From Cannabis sativa (lineage: Eukaryota > Streptophyta > Magnoliopsida > Rosales > Cannabaceae): a stretch of DNA of 64,000 bases. A model generated the notes under the pieces. The model had not been told where the DNA came from. It made no database searches and saw only the letters and a list, made by a program, of their open reading frames with translations. The DNA is taken from NCBI RefSeq assembly GCF_029168945.1, contig NC_083603.1, positions 17,546,001 through 17,610,000 of the forward strand, given 5' to 3'. The first letter of the stretch is position 1. The number at the start of each line of letters is the position of its first letter. A program made the translations under genes and the position numbers. Positions 45,191 to 59,300 of the stretch are shown here, in pieces.

Positions 45191-46623
45191 ATTGACAATA
45201 TTAAAACAAATAAAATAACTTATTAAAAGAAAAATTGGATAAAACTTAACGACATAAATGAAAAATTGTAAAAGTATAATAAGAAAACGAAAACTAAAAT
45301 AATCTAATAACTAAAAAAAGAGAACAATATTTTAAAATAATAAATCAATAAAAAATAAGAAATGCTACCCAAAATAATATATTTACCTTAATAACTACCA
45401 ATACTTATCTCATAAAAATCTACCAACATATAAAATTATTCCAAAAAAAATGCAACTATAAACACCAATTATATATAGTGTGATCCTATATATAACCTCA
45501 CATTAAAATCTAAGGCAAGTAAATAAATTTTATCCTCTGTCCAACCATCAAATTAAAATTATATTTGAAAATATTAAATATGAATCACCAATTGAAAAAT
45601 AAATAATAATTGATAAATAAAATAATTGATGCAAAATTACAATAATTAATTCATTAAAAAAAAAAAAGAAATCATAATACTATTATAAAATAACTGCTAA
45701 AAAAATAAAAAATAAATAAAATAATAATAATTGATATTTATAACTTCCTTGAAAAAATAGTTAAAAATAACTACAAAAAATATACAACAAAAATATGAAA
45801 TTTAAAATAAATAAATAAATAATAATAATTAAAAATAAAATAACTGCAAAGGTCAATGTTACCATAACGTCAACCACCATCACCGCACCAACTACACTCA
45901 GATTTGAAACCAACACACTACTACAATACCCGGATTTAAAAAATTCAACCATCACCACTAATCCCAAACCAGAAAAACTCAAACACTAGCATCACAGGCA
46001 TTGATCGGAATTTTACTGAACTAAGTAAATCGGAAGAACAAAAAAAACTTAACCGACGATCACGCCGAAGACTAAGTAAAATAACTTTTTTCATAAAGTT
46101 TAATAAAAAATTAAAATTTCGAAAACAATAATGATTAATAACTATCAGTGGTAACTTTGATTAAAAATAAAATAAAAACTTACGGAGGTAACTGAAAGCA
46201 TAAAAATAAACTTCTCAGATGCCTATTTTACGGAGTATAAGTTTATTTTACTTTGTTTTTTTCATCATCCCCAAAAGGCTCTCGATAGCCACCGTCTCCA
46301 ACACATCATGATCATCAGAAAATTTTTATACTTAAATTCAATGAAAAAGAGTGTTGAGTCTAAATATCCCTGTTGATAAGTACATAAATAATAAATGATA
46401 ATTATTTGATCCTCCCACAAATTTGTATAATTTATATAGCTTTCAATATGTGCGGGTAATTATATAAAAAGGAAACCGTGAGTAAGATTTTTGCGTTCAT
46501 CTCTGTGTGTATAACCTATCTATACAACTGCAGGGAAATTTTTTCTTATATATATATGATACATATCAATCTATAGGGATGAATATACATATATACATAA
46601 GTATAATTGAATTATAATAATTA
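45191..46623. other. AT-rich sequence without a recognised gene
   Basis: A slightly GC-richer block at about 45845-46080 contains a 73-codon minus-strand frame without known motifs. I see no gene or clear repeat boundary. Confidence 0.5.
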
Positions 46624-46628
46624 GCCGG

Positions 46629-49600
46629 TGTAACGCCCCAGTATTTTGCCTTATTTTACAAAAATACTATTTTCATGCATAATTTGAAAAGATAAAAAAA
46701 ATAATTTAAATACAACAGTGGATTTTAAAAAAAAAATCAAAATGCAACAGAGAAGGATCCTTCACTTGTAAAACAAGATACAGTAAGTAAATAATTTTAA
46801 ATAATGCATTTCCACTGTGTTAGATTTATCAACTGCTTAAAATAAAACTAAGGCACCACCGGCGTTCTAGATCGTTTGTCCGCCCGTAGCCGCTCACAGT
46901 ATACGTACCAGAACTGACCCTGCTCACTATACATACTTCCCTGTCTAATACCTGTAGGGGGAAAGTAAGGGGGGTGAGCTAAAAGCTCAGTAAGGAAATG
47001 CTTATCAAACAATACCATATAATATCACACATACCATTAATGTATTTATTAAGTTTTAGCAATATCATACATGCTCTTTTATAACTATAACCAAATAACT
47101 GTACATATGGAAACCTTTATCATACAAGTCTATACTATTTGTTCACACCGTACACATATACAGAGATCATAACTCCAATATCATACTCATAACATAATCA
47201 TATCAATACTATAAATAATAATGTCATTATCACAACATTGGCATATCATAGCCATTACTTACATAACCCGGGCCTAGTCTGACCCTACAATATCCTGGGC
47301 CTAATCTGCCCATATAATAACATGGGCCTATGCAGCCCTACCATTGTTATAGGATAGGGTATCTCTATATTCAACAGTAACATCACTGTATCATACCCAC
47401 CATAACAATCTCATACACGACTCAGGAAAATGCAGGGTAGGGTATCTCTACATTCAACGGCCTTATCCCGTATCATACCCCACCATGGTCCCTCACTTTA
47501 CCTGAGACGTTAGCATACAACATATAACATACAACATATAACATACAACAATACACCATACAACATACAATACACAACATACAACATACACATATACAAG
47601 TCATAACAACCATAATTTATATATCAATTTCCGAATATTGTGTCCATACCACACATTCTCAGTACCATATACAGACTTATAGTAACAAATCATAACTCAT
47701 ATTTCAGTACACAAAGAATCCAAATTTATGCAGATAAACACATATAACACTATCTAATTTCCTTACCTCAAATCCCGCTGCTTAAGAGTTGTTATCTTGT
47801 CACTACTACCTATAATAAGACATGGGTCAAGGCCCTAATATTAAAATTCGTACTCTTACAGTATAGCAGAAAGATTACTATTTTTGACCAACAACTACAC
47901 TAATTCAGTAAAAGTTGTCTTCATAAAAATTATAGGAAATTCCATTATCTTTCCAACGATATAAAGATCATTAAAAATGGATTAAAACTGAGAGAGTTAT
48001 AATTGTTTTACTGAAACTATTTCTGAGAAGGAATATGGAGTAACGAATTATACGACTTAACAAAAATACAAACTTTTTGTATTGAAAGGTTCAGAACTAG
48101 AAGATAACATCTTCATGAAAGTTTTAGGAAATTAAATTCCCTTTCCAATGATACTAAAATCTCTTAAATTGGAATTATATTCAAAGAGATATTACAATTT
48201 TACCAAAACAGTTTTGGAAGAACAAGATTCAAGAAACGAATTACATGATACAGAAGGAAACTAACTTTTCGACATAGTATAACTCCGAATTCACGAAATG
48301 TTTCTTCATAAAACTTATGCCAAATTGAATAAGCTTTGAAACCATATATATATCATTAAAAATGGACAAGAATTGAGAGAGTTATGGTATTTTAAGTGAA
48401 AGTACTTTTTCTGGGAATATGAAAAAAACGATTTACAACAATATCAGAAAGATGATAATTTTCGACATAGAATATCACCGAAATGGTGAATAGTTTCTTC
48501 ATAAAAATTTTAGATCATCGAATAAGCTTTCTAACGATACAAAAATCGCTGGAAACGGATCAATATTGAGAGAGATATGACTATTTTACTAAGACAATAA
48601 TTTTCAGAAAAAAATAAAAACGAGATTTCATAGTTTAACCTAAAAGTTCACAACAATAAGTGGAAGAACTCTCTTACCTCTTGATGACTCTTCTTAATCA
48701 GTGCTAGATCTTGAAATCTCAAATTATTAGAATGGTGATGATGATCTCAATGTTATGTTGATGAAAATCATGAGTGTTTGGCGAAGAGAATGAAACAAGA
48801 AGGAAAATTATAAATCTTTGATAGATAGCGAGATGGATAACTTGTAGGGTATAGGATTTTATGAGTGTCTTCTCTAAGAATTGTATTCGAAATTTGAAAG
48901 AAAGAGATTGAGATTGAGTTTTATTTTTCTCAGGGTTAGAGGCTCTGCATATTACGTATCAAGAATGTGATAGATTTAGGTTTTATAATCTAATTAAACC
49001 CATAAAATAAAATAATAAAATAACCCCTGTAATCTGATACTAATTTAACTCTAAATAGAATAATTAAATAAAAATCTTATTTGTTAGTTATAAGTTTTAA
49101 ATTTGAATTTTAAAACTTAGGGTTTCTATACTAAACTTAACAGGTCGTCACTTTGTACCTTGATTTTGACCCCAATAAAGTTAAAATTACGATAAATCTA
49201 TTTCTACATAATTGATAGATCTTTCAATTATCTTTCCAACGCCACTGAAATCACCTCAATCCGAGCTCTAGAACTCCAGATATGATCGTTTTAGTAAAAC
49301 AGTTTTTAATCCTGCGAATTTATCCAAACCTACGAATTTTTAACATTAACTCTATAATAATGTTATTTAATATCACTTATACCATTAATTAAAATCCACT
49401 AAATAATTTATAAAACCCTAATAAACTTTCACATTGGGCTTTAATTAAATGATTACCTACCTTGTAAAAATACCATAATATTTTACTTTCGTAGTTAATA
49501 TAACTTTAACTCTCTCTAGAAAGTTGGTACAATAATCTAAGCAACAATCTCAACTCACTAACAACACAAATATATAAGATAATTATCCTCACACAATTAA

Positions 49601-49649
49601 TATCCCAAGGAGAGAAAAAATTAAATACTATTTTAATCTGGATATTACA
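46629..49649 (-). repeat. LTR 1 of the array (3' LTR)
   Basis: This is a 3,021-bp LTR with edges TGTAACGCC and GATATTACA. It contains four ~192-bp diverged tandem repeats, an AACATACAACATA-type tract (about 47515-47595) and a duplicated GTAGGGTATCTCTA-like block (near 47350 and 47436). No coding sequence is supported. Confidence 0.92.
47840..48640. repeat. Ancient ~192-bp tandem repeats within the LTR
   Basis: Four diverged units share the order CTTCATAAAAATT, CTTTCCAACGATA, TTGAGAGAGTTATG and TTTTACTGAAA. The CTTTCCAACGATA-like words start at 47949, 48141, 48334 and 48537, spacings of 192, 193 and 203. A fifth, more distant relative may lie near 49232. Between-unit divergence is far greater than between the three LTRs, so the repeat is older than the insertion. 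Confidence 0.75.
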
Positions 49650-49669
49650 TTCTACCCTCCTTAAAAAAA
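49650..49669 (-). promoter_or_regulatory. Polypurine tract beside LTR 1
   Basis: The plus strand TCTACCCTCCTTAAAAAAA is, in reverse, a purine tract containing AAGGAGGGTAGA that directly precedes the 3' LTR. A copy lies beside LTR 2 (from 56390). Confidence 0.75.
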
Positions 49670-52600
49670 TTTCGTCCTCGAAATTTAACTTACCTACACT
49701 CGGGGTGTTGAGTCTTCATGTCTTTCACCACTTACTGCATTACCTCATTATCTACCATATATATGGACCCAATAAACATGCATTTAACCTATGTCTTATC
49801 GGTCAATCCATAACACATAAAATATACACAACTTAATTAAGTATTATTATTTCTCTATACATTACTTAAATACCAAAATGTACTCCATTACAATAACGTA
49901 CATATACATTGTTTAAAAATATAAGTTTTGCAATAACATGCTCGTAATTTTATAAAAATTTCTTCTCTTTTGAACATCCTTACATGTCATTAAGAGTTAA
50001 ACTATTTATTCTCTAATGAACATCCTTACATGCCATCAAGAGTAAAACTATTCATTCTCTCATGAACATCCTTACATGTCACTTGAGAACACATTATATA
50101 ATACAAAATAACAAACACAAAGAGTAGGGTAGAAGACCTTATGCAAACTTGTCTTTAATCATTCCCATTCTTTAGTTGAATGTTATTACCTATAAAAATC
50201 TTACTTCTCTACTTGATTTTCTACTATAAGGCTACAATGTCATTCTTTCAATTTCATAGGTGTTACTCATCGATAGACACTTTTTCCATGGCACTTGGAA
50301 ATAAACATGGAATCTCTTTAAAAGGTCTTCTATGTATAAATATTTAACTATCTATCCGACTACCTTTTTGTCTAACGTTCACTTCTTAATTTCCTTTATC
50401 CATGCATTCGTTGCACTTGTCATGACTTCCCATTTTCCAAGATAATAGTCTTTGGTTCCTTTTGTTGTCTGATTTTTGTATCACTCTATTGTATTTTCTT
50501 TGCTAATCTCTCTTATGGTGCTTGGTCCTCCATTACTCCCTTCAATCAAGTTGACTTGATTATGAGATTAACTAGTTTTCTATACTAACTTTTATCTACT
50601 TTGGTATTATCTTGCTATAGTGGTGAAGTTTGAATCTGTAATGCCGATAGATTCTGATAGTTATGTTTAATGATTGCTTCTTCTAATATACTAGCCATCT
50701 GAGGTATCACATAACTTCATACTTATCATAGCATTGATTATTCCAGCCATATTCATGCCCTCAATATTGTAGCCGTCTTTAATTCACCAAAAAAAAATAT
50801 CTCAACTTCTTAATTGTACTTCTAAAACTTTTAAATCTCTTAAACATACATTCCAATACTAATTATTTACTTAAGACTATACCATACATGTATTAAAACA
50901 TAGAAAGCACACTAATAACCCCTTTAAAATAAGTTCAACCCTACCATGGCTTATCGTATCCTAATTATTTATTATCTGCTGACTATTAACAATAAGTCAA
51001 CCATACCAATCTCATAATGTATTGATCATCCAAGTTATCAGGGTAAGGATACTATATATATAATTTGCAAACTATGCCGAACAGACCTTACTCTGTCCAT
51101 CACTATTATACCTCCTATACCCCTACTTGTATTTGATTTATTACTGGAGACTCACTATTTATAATTCCGTAGTCAGGGATTTTTTTATTCTTACTTCCCA
51201 TACTACCTTTAAGCACAAGTCAATAATTCGTTCAAGCGTCTCATTTTACATCCAAACGCCACCAAATTATCAATACCTATCTTGTTTTTTTCTACTTCTA
51301 ACTTTTGCACTTTCAATTGGACAAGACTTAGTAGTGTGCAATAAGTTAGTTATAGTCAGCTTGAGAGAGTCCTTCCAAAGATCTCTATTACTGGCTTTTT
51401 AGATTGAGAAAAATATCTAATATTTTTCCCCTTTTTTTTTTTGCTCTTAACAATTTTAGCTTTTGACAAATCCATAGTCATTTTCTTCTCGGGCACTATA
51501 GGGCCTAGAAACACCATCTCTTTTCAGCAGGGCTGGACTTTGTGAGTTTTCCTCTTAGTTTCTCATTAGATGACACTCCAACATACTTATACTATTGCCC
51601 ATAATATAAGTCGTAATTGGATTGTAGTATCCTTTGCTTACGTTGTGCCTTGAATTCCTTTATGTTGCATGAGTGTATTTTCTAATCCCAACACTTATCA
51701 AAAACTTGTATAGTCCTTGACATGCCATGACATTCTTCAATATATGTTACTTTGGTCCTAATTGTGTCTCACTTTTTTTTTCCTGTCTCTAAGTGAGGCT
51801 TTCCTAACATTTTCTCATTGAGCTATACTCCACACCATTGTTGTTGTATCAGTGAGTATTTGGAATCTAGGGATGTCACCCTTGAATGCTAATTCCTCCT
51901 CTTTCTCAAGTTTTGATTTTGCGATCTACTCTCTATAGTTGTTTGTTGTACACCCGCCACAAAGCTGCATCCACAATATCTTAGTTGTGTAGTTGTGATC
52001 AATTCCGAGTAGTCACCCTCTTAGTTGTCTCTCATTCATGTTGTACCCAAATTGTTAGCCGTGCCTGGACTTTTTTTGTCTTTCTCCTTTGAAAATGTCT
52101 CTGTCGAAACCATACACATTTTTCTCTATTATCTCCTCCACCAAGTAGATGACCTTGAGTTTAAAGTTTACAACTTTCCTTCGGTAATCTAATATTTGTT
52201 GATGCTCTGCTTATCTCTTAGTGTTTAAGATACCTTCATAAGTTATTACCTCTAGTAATTTTATCATGTCTCTTTCTAACTTCTCATTTTGGATTCTATT
52301 CAGCACACCGCACTCCTTTCTATATGATGGCATCGTCCTCTCCTGACTCATTTCTATAACATACTTATCTCCAATGTCTTTGCATACAGTACTCATACTT
52401 CTTACCATCTAACTTAGGAGTGTGTAACTTATAGAATATCCAACAAGATAGTTCTCCTTAAAGATCTATTATTTCATCCTTCTTAATAAGTAGGTTTCGT
52501 AAATTATACTGTCCCAGTCTGGTATAACGTCTACTATTCTAAGTCATCCCTACTTCCTATATGTTGGGCTTCCATTCATGGCTAGGTGTAGAGACCGCTT

Positions 52601-53352
52601 CTTCAACCATTCATAGATAGGTGAAAATATATGCGTTGGTACTTAGTTGGCTATTGGTACATTTCATTATGTGCTTCAAGTTCCACTACTAGTGTTGGTG
52701 ATATTTTGCTGAGCCTGTGAAAACTCTTCAACAAATTGTCTTAGTCATGCTCGTAGTCCTTCCAATACCTCTATTAGATCGTTAGCCTTAACTATTATTG
52801 GGTTCTCTGGAACATCAACCATCTGTGGGTCAGCGGAACACACATCCTTAGCCCCCACCCTTATTGGTCGTTCCTTTCACATTGATTCTAACTGATCTTC
52901 TAGTTTCATGTGTACAAGAAAGGTTGATTTAAAAGAAACAAAAGAGTTCAATTATTGGAAGAGAAGATTCTATGTACATATCTAAACTTAATGTTGTCAA
53001 GCTTAACTAGTAATATTCTATTTATCAAATAAAGTCTTATGAACTCCTATTATAATTTATTCTAAATTTTCAAGAAAGGAACACGGTCCTTCCTAGTTCA
53101 ATTCAAGACAATAAAGAAATATAAACCTATACATCTTCTTCCTAAAAAGTGTAATCAATCATAAGAGATAGAGGGTACTATTGATGTCTCTAAGCACCAC
53201 CTAAGATGAGGCTCTAATTATATGTATCACATATAAGACTATTAATGGCAATACCAAGAAAATTAAAACTAACACTTACATAATAGTGAGAGGGATCTTT
53301 TTCAGTCTTCTGTATGTATACCGTGAGTATCCTTCGGGCTAACGGACGATCG

Positions 53353-53364
53353 GCTCTGATACCA
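53353..53364 (-). promoter_or_regulatory. Primer-binding site beside the middle LTR
   Basis: The plus strand GCTCTGATACCA is the complement of TGGTATCAGAGC, the initiator-tRNA-Met site. It lies two bases from the TG of the LTR and shows that the middle LTR can act as a 5' LTR for interior 1. Confidence 0.85.
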
Positions 53365-53366
53365 AC

Positions 53367-56300
53367 TGTAACGCCCCAGTATTTTGCCTTATTTTACAAA
53401 AATACTATTTTCATGCATAATTTGAAAAGATAAAAAAAATAATTTAAATACAACAGTGGATTTTAAAAAAAAAAATCAAAATGCAACAGAGAAGGATCCT
53501 TCACTTGTAAAACAAGATACAGTAAGTAAATAATTTTAAATAATGCATTTCCACTGTGTTAGATTTATCAACTGCTTAAAATAAAACTAAGGCACCACCT
53601 AAGCGTTTCTAGATCGTTTGTCCGCCCGTAGCCGCTCACAAGATACGTACCGAACCGACCCTCGCTCACTATACATACTTCCCTGTCTAATACCTGTAGG
53701 GGGAAAGTAAGGGGGGTGAGCTAAAAGCTCAGTAAGGAAATGCTTATCAAACAATACCATATAATATCACACATACCATTAATGTATTTATTAAGTTTTA
53801 GCAATATCATACATGCTCTTTTATAACTATAACCAAATAACTGTACATATGGAAACCTTTATCATACAAGTCTATACTATTTGTTCACACCGTACACATA
53901 TACAGAGATCATAACTCCAATATCATACTCATAACATAATCATATCAATACTATAAATAATAATGTCATTATCACAACATTGGCATATCATAGCCATTAC
54001 TTACATAACCCGGGCCTAGTCTGACCCTACAATATCCTGGGCCTAATCTGCCCATATAATAACATGGGCCTATGCAGCCCTACCATTGTTATAGGATAGG
54101 GTATCTCTATATTCAACAGTAACATCACTGTATCATACCCACCATAACAATCTCATACACGACTCAGGAAAATGCAGGGTAGGGTATCTCTACATTCAAC
54201 GGCCTTATCCCGTATCATACCCCACCATGGTCCCTCACTTTACCTGAGACGTTAGCATACAACATATAACATACAACATATAACATACAACAATACACCA
54301 TACAACATACAATACACAACATACAACATACACATATACAAGTCATAACAACCATAATTTATATATCAATTTCCGAATATTGTGTCCATACCACACATTC
54401 TCAGTACCATATACAGACTTATAGTAACAAATCATAACTCATATTTCAGTACACAAAGAATCCAAATTTATGCAGATAAACACATATAACACTATCTAAT
54501 TTCCTTACCTCAAATCCCGCTGCTTAAGAGTTGTTATCTTGTCACTACTACCTATAATAAGACATGGGTCAAGGCCCTAATATTAAAATTCGTACTCTTA
54601 CAGTATAGCAGAAAGATTACTATTTTTGACCAACAACTACACTAATTCAGTAAAAGTTGTCTTCATAAAAATTATAGGAAATTCCATTATCTTTCCAACG
54701 ATATAAAGATCATTAAAAATGGATTAAAACTGAGAGAGTTATAATTGTTTTACTGAAACTATTTCTGAGAAGGAATATGGAGTAACGAATTATACGACTT
54801 AACAAAAATACAAACTTTTTGTATTGAAAGGTTCAGAACTAGAAGATAACATCTTCATGAAAGTTTTAGGAAATTAAATTTCCTTTCCAATGATACTAAA
54901 ATCTCTTAAATTGGAATTATATTCAAAGAGATATTACAATTTTACCAAAACAGTTTTGGAAGAACAAGATTCAAGAAACGAATTACATGATACAGAAGGA
55001 AACTAACTTTTCGACATAGTATAACTCCGAATTCACGAAATGTTTCTTCATAAAACTTATGCCAAATTGAATAAGCTTTGAAACCATATATAGATCATTA
55101 AAAATGGACAAGAATTGAGAGAGTTATGGTATTTTAAGTGAAAGTACTTTTTCTGGGAATATGAAAAAAACGATTTACAACAATATCAGAAAGATGATAA
55201 TATTCGACATAGAATATCACCGAAATGGTGAATAGTTTCTTCATAAAAATTTTAGATCATCGAATAAGCTTTCTAACGATACAAAAATCGCTGGAAACGG
55301 ATCAATATTGAGAGAGATATGACTATTTTACTAAGACAATAATTTTCAGAAAAAAATAAAAACGAGATTTCATAGTTTAACCTAAAAGTTCACAACAATA
55401 AGTGGAAGAACTCTCTTACCTCTTGATGACTCTTCTTAATCAGTGCTAGATCTTGAAATCTCAAATTATTAGAATGGTGATGATGATCTCAATGTTATGT
55501 TGATGAAAATCATGAGTGTTTGGCGAAGAGAATGAAACAAGAAGGAAAATTATAAATCTTTGATAGATAGCGAGATGGATAACTTGTAGGGTATAGGATT
55601 TTATGAGTGTCTTCTCTAAGAATTGTATTCAGGCTGAAAGAAAGAGATTGAGATTGAGTTTTATTTTTCTCAGGGTTAGAGGCTCTGCATATTACGTATC
55701 AAGAATGTGATAGATTTAGGTTTTATAATCTAATTAAACCCATAAAATAAAATAATAAAATAACCCCTGTAATCTGATACTAATTTAACTCTAAATAGAA
55801 TAATTAAATAAAAATCTTATTTGTTAGTTATAAGTTTTAAATTTGAATTTTAAAACTTAGGGTTTCTATACTAAACTTAACAGGTCGTCACTTTGTACCT
55901 TGATTTTGACCCCAATAAAGTTAAAATTACGATAAATCTATTTCTACATAATTGATAGATCTTTGAATTATCTTTCCAACGCCACTGAAATCACCTCAAT
56001 CCGAGCTCTAGAACTCCAGATATGATCGTTTTAGTAAAACAGTTTTTAATCCTGCGAATTTATCCAAACCTACGAATTTTTAACATTAACTCTATAATAA
56101 TGTTATTTAATATCACTTATACCATTAATTAAAATCCACTAAATAATTTATAAAACCCTAATAAACTTTCACATTGGGCTTTAATTAAATGATTACCTAC
56201 CTTGTAAAAATACCATAATATTTTACTTTCGTAGTTAATATAACTTTAACTCTCTCTAGAAAGTTGGTACAATAATCTAAGCAACAATCTCAACTCACTA

Positions 56301-56389
56301 ACAACACAAATATATAAGATAATTATCCTCACACAATTAATATCCCAAGGAGAGAAAAAATTAAATACTATTTTAATCTGGATATTACA
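53367..56389 (-). repeat. LTR 2 of the array (shared middle LTR)
   Basis: This 3,023-bp LTR is nearly identical to LTRs 1 and 3. It has a private replacement at about 55631 (CAGGCTG where the others read CGAAATTTG) and differences in a GC-rich patch near 53600-53670. It is flanked by a primer site on the left and a polypurine tract on the right. Confidence 0.92.
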
Positions 56390-59300
56390 TTCTACCCTCC
56401 TTAAAAAAATTTCGTCCTCGAAATTTAACTTACCTACACTCGGGGTGTTGAGTCTTCATGTCTTTCACCACTTACTGCATTACCTCATTATCTACCATAT
56501 ATATGGACCCAATAAACATGCATTTAACCTATGTCTTATCGGTCAATCCATAACACATAAAATATACACAACTTAATTAAGTATTATTATTTCTCTATAC
56601 ATTACTTAAATACCAAAATGTACTCCATTACAATAACGTACATATACATTGTTTAAAAATATAAGTTTTGCAATAACATGCTCGTAATTTTATAAAAATT
56701 TCTTCTCTTATGAACATCCTTACATGTCATTAAGAGTTAAACTATTTATTCTCTAATGAACATCCTTACATGCCATCAAGAGTAAAACTATTCATTCTCT
56801 CATGAACATCCTTACATGTCACTTGAGAACACATTATATAATACAAAATAACAAACACAAAGAGTAGGGTAGAAGACCTTATGCAAACTTGTCTTTAATC
56901 ATTCCCATTCTTTAGTTGAATGTTATTACCTATAAAAATCTTACTTCTCTACTTGATTTTCTACTATAAGGCTACAATGTCATTCTTTCAATTTCATAGG
57001 TGTTACTCATCGATAGACACTTTTTCCATGGCACTTGGAAATAAACATGGAATCTCTTTAAAAGGTCTTCTATGTATAAATATTTAACTATCTATCCGAC
57101 TACCTTTTTGTCTAACGTTCACTTCTTAATTTCCTTTATCCATGCATTCGTTGCACTTGTCATGACTTCCCATTTTCCAAGATAATAGTCTTTGGTTCCT
57201 TTTGTTGTCTGATTTTTGTATCACTCTATTGTATTTTCTTTGCTAATCTCTCTTATGGTGCTTGGTCCTCCATTACTCCCTTCAATCAAGTTGACTTGAT
57301 TATGAGATTAACTAGTTTTCTATACTAACTTTTATCTACTTTGGTATTATCTTGCTATAGTGGTGAAGTTTGAATCTGTAATGCCGATAGATTCTGATAG
57401 TTATGTTTAATGATTGCTTCTTCTAATATACTAGCCATCTGAGGTATCACATAACTTCATACTTATCATAGCATTGATTATTCCAGCCATATTCATGCCC
57501 TCAATATTGTAGCCGTCTTTAATTCACCAAAAAAATATCTCAACTTCTTAATTGTACTTCTAAAACTTTTAAATCTCTTAAACATACATTCCAATACTAA
57601 TTATTTACTTAAGACTATACCATACATGTATTAAAACATAGAAAGCACACTAATAACCCCTTTAAAATAAGTTCAACCCTACCATGGCTTATCGTATCCT
57701 AATTATTTATTATCTGCTGACTATTAACAATAAGTCAACCATACCAATCTCATAATGTATTGATCATCCAAGTTATCAGGGTAAGGATACTATATATATA
57801 ATTTGCAAACTATGCCGAACAGACCTTACTCTGTCCATCACTATTATACCTCCTATACCCCTACTTGTATTTGATTTATTACTGGAGACTCACTATTTAT
57901 AATTCCGTAGTCAGGGATTTTTTTATTCTTACTTCCCATACTACCTTTAAGCACAAGTCAATAATTCGTTCAAGCGTCTCATTTTACATCCAAACGCCAC
58001 CAAATTATCAATACCTATCTTGTTTTTTTCTACTTCTAACTTTTGCACTTTCAATTGGACAAGACTTAGTAGTGTGCAATAAGTTAGTTATAGTCAGCTT
58101 GAGAGAGTCCTTCCAAAGATCTCTATTACTGGCTTTTTAGATTGAGAAAAATATCTAATATTTTTCCCCTTTTTTTTTTTGCTCTTAACAATTTTAGCTT
58201 TTGACAAATCCATAGTCATTTTCTTCTCGGGCACTATAGGGCCTAGAAACACCATCTCTTTTCAGCAGGGCTGGACTTTGTGAGTTTTCCTCTTAGTTTC
58301 TCATTAGATGACACTCCAACATACTTATACTATTGCCCATAATATAAGTCGTAATTGGATTGTAGTATCCTTTGCTTACGTTGTGCCTTGAATTCCTTTA
58401 TGTTGCATGAGTGTATTTTCTAATCCCAACACTTATCAAAAACTTGTATAGTCCTTGACATGCCATGACATTCTTCAATATATGTTACTTTGGTCCTAAT
58501 TGTGTCTCACTTTTTTTTTCCTGTCTCTAAGTGAGGCTTTCCTAACATTTTCTCATTGAGCTATACTCCACACCATTGTTGTTGTATCAGTGAGTATTTG
58601 GAATCTAGGGATGTCACCCTTGAATGCTAATTCCTCCTCTTTCTCAAGTTTTGATTTTGCGATCTACTCTCTATAGTTGTTTGTTGTACACCCGCCACAA
58701 AGCTGCATCCACAATATCTTAGTTGTGTAGTTGTGATCAATTCCGAGTAGTCACCCTCTTAGTTGTCTCTCATTCATGTTGTACCCAAATTGTTAGCCGT
58801 GCCCTCGGACTTTTTGTCTTTCTCCTTTGAAAATGTCTCTGTCGAAACCATACACATTTTTCTCTATTATCTCCTCCACCAAGTAGATGACCTTGAGTTT
58901 AAAGTTTACAACTTTCCTTCGGTAATCTAATATTTGTTGATGCTCTGCTTATCTCTTAGTGTTTAAGATACCTTCATAAGTTATTACCTCTAGTAATTTT
59001 ATCATGTCTCTTTCTAACTTCTCATTTTGGATTCTATTCAGCACACCGCACTCCTTTCTATATGATGGCATCGTCCTCTCCCCGACTCATTTCTATAACA
59101 TACTTATCTCCAATGTCTTTGCATACAGTACTCATACTTCTTACCATCTAACTTAGGAGTGTGTAACTTATAGAATATCCAACAAGATAGTTCTCCTTAA
59201 AGATCTATTATTTCATCCTTCTTAATAAGTAGGTTTCGTAAATTATACCTTGTCCCGATGGTATAACGTCTACTATTCTAAGTCATCCCTACTTCCTATA

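Larger units (their letters stand above)
49650..53366 (-). other. Non-coding interior 1 of the array
   Basis: The minus strand begins with a gag-like remnant: near 52900-52700 one frame reads DVCSADPQMVDVPENPII then DLIEVLEGLRA with stops. It ends with GAATTTCGAGGACGAAATTT-like sequence just before the polypurine tract, a common chromovirus 3' feature. No open protein longer than about 90 codons exists. The 91-codon plus-strand frame at 51127-51402 recurs at 57865-58140 only because the units are copies. Confidence 0.7.

Noticed and set aside
44919..45226. Poly-Leu and poly-Ile frames on the two strands
   Set aside because: They are translations of the AAT microsatellite.
51127..51402. 91-codon frame present at 51127 and 57865
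   Set aside because: It is identical only because the interiors of the tandem array are copies; no motif, and it is antisense to the element.
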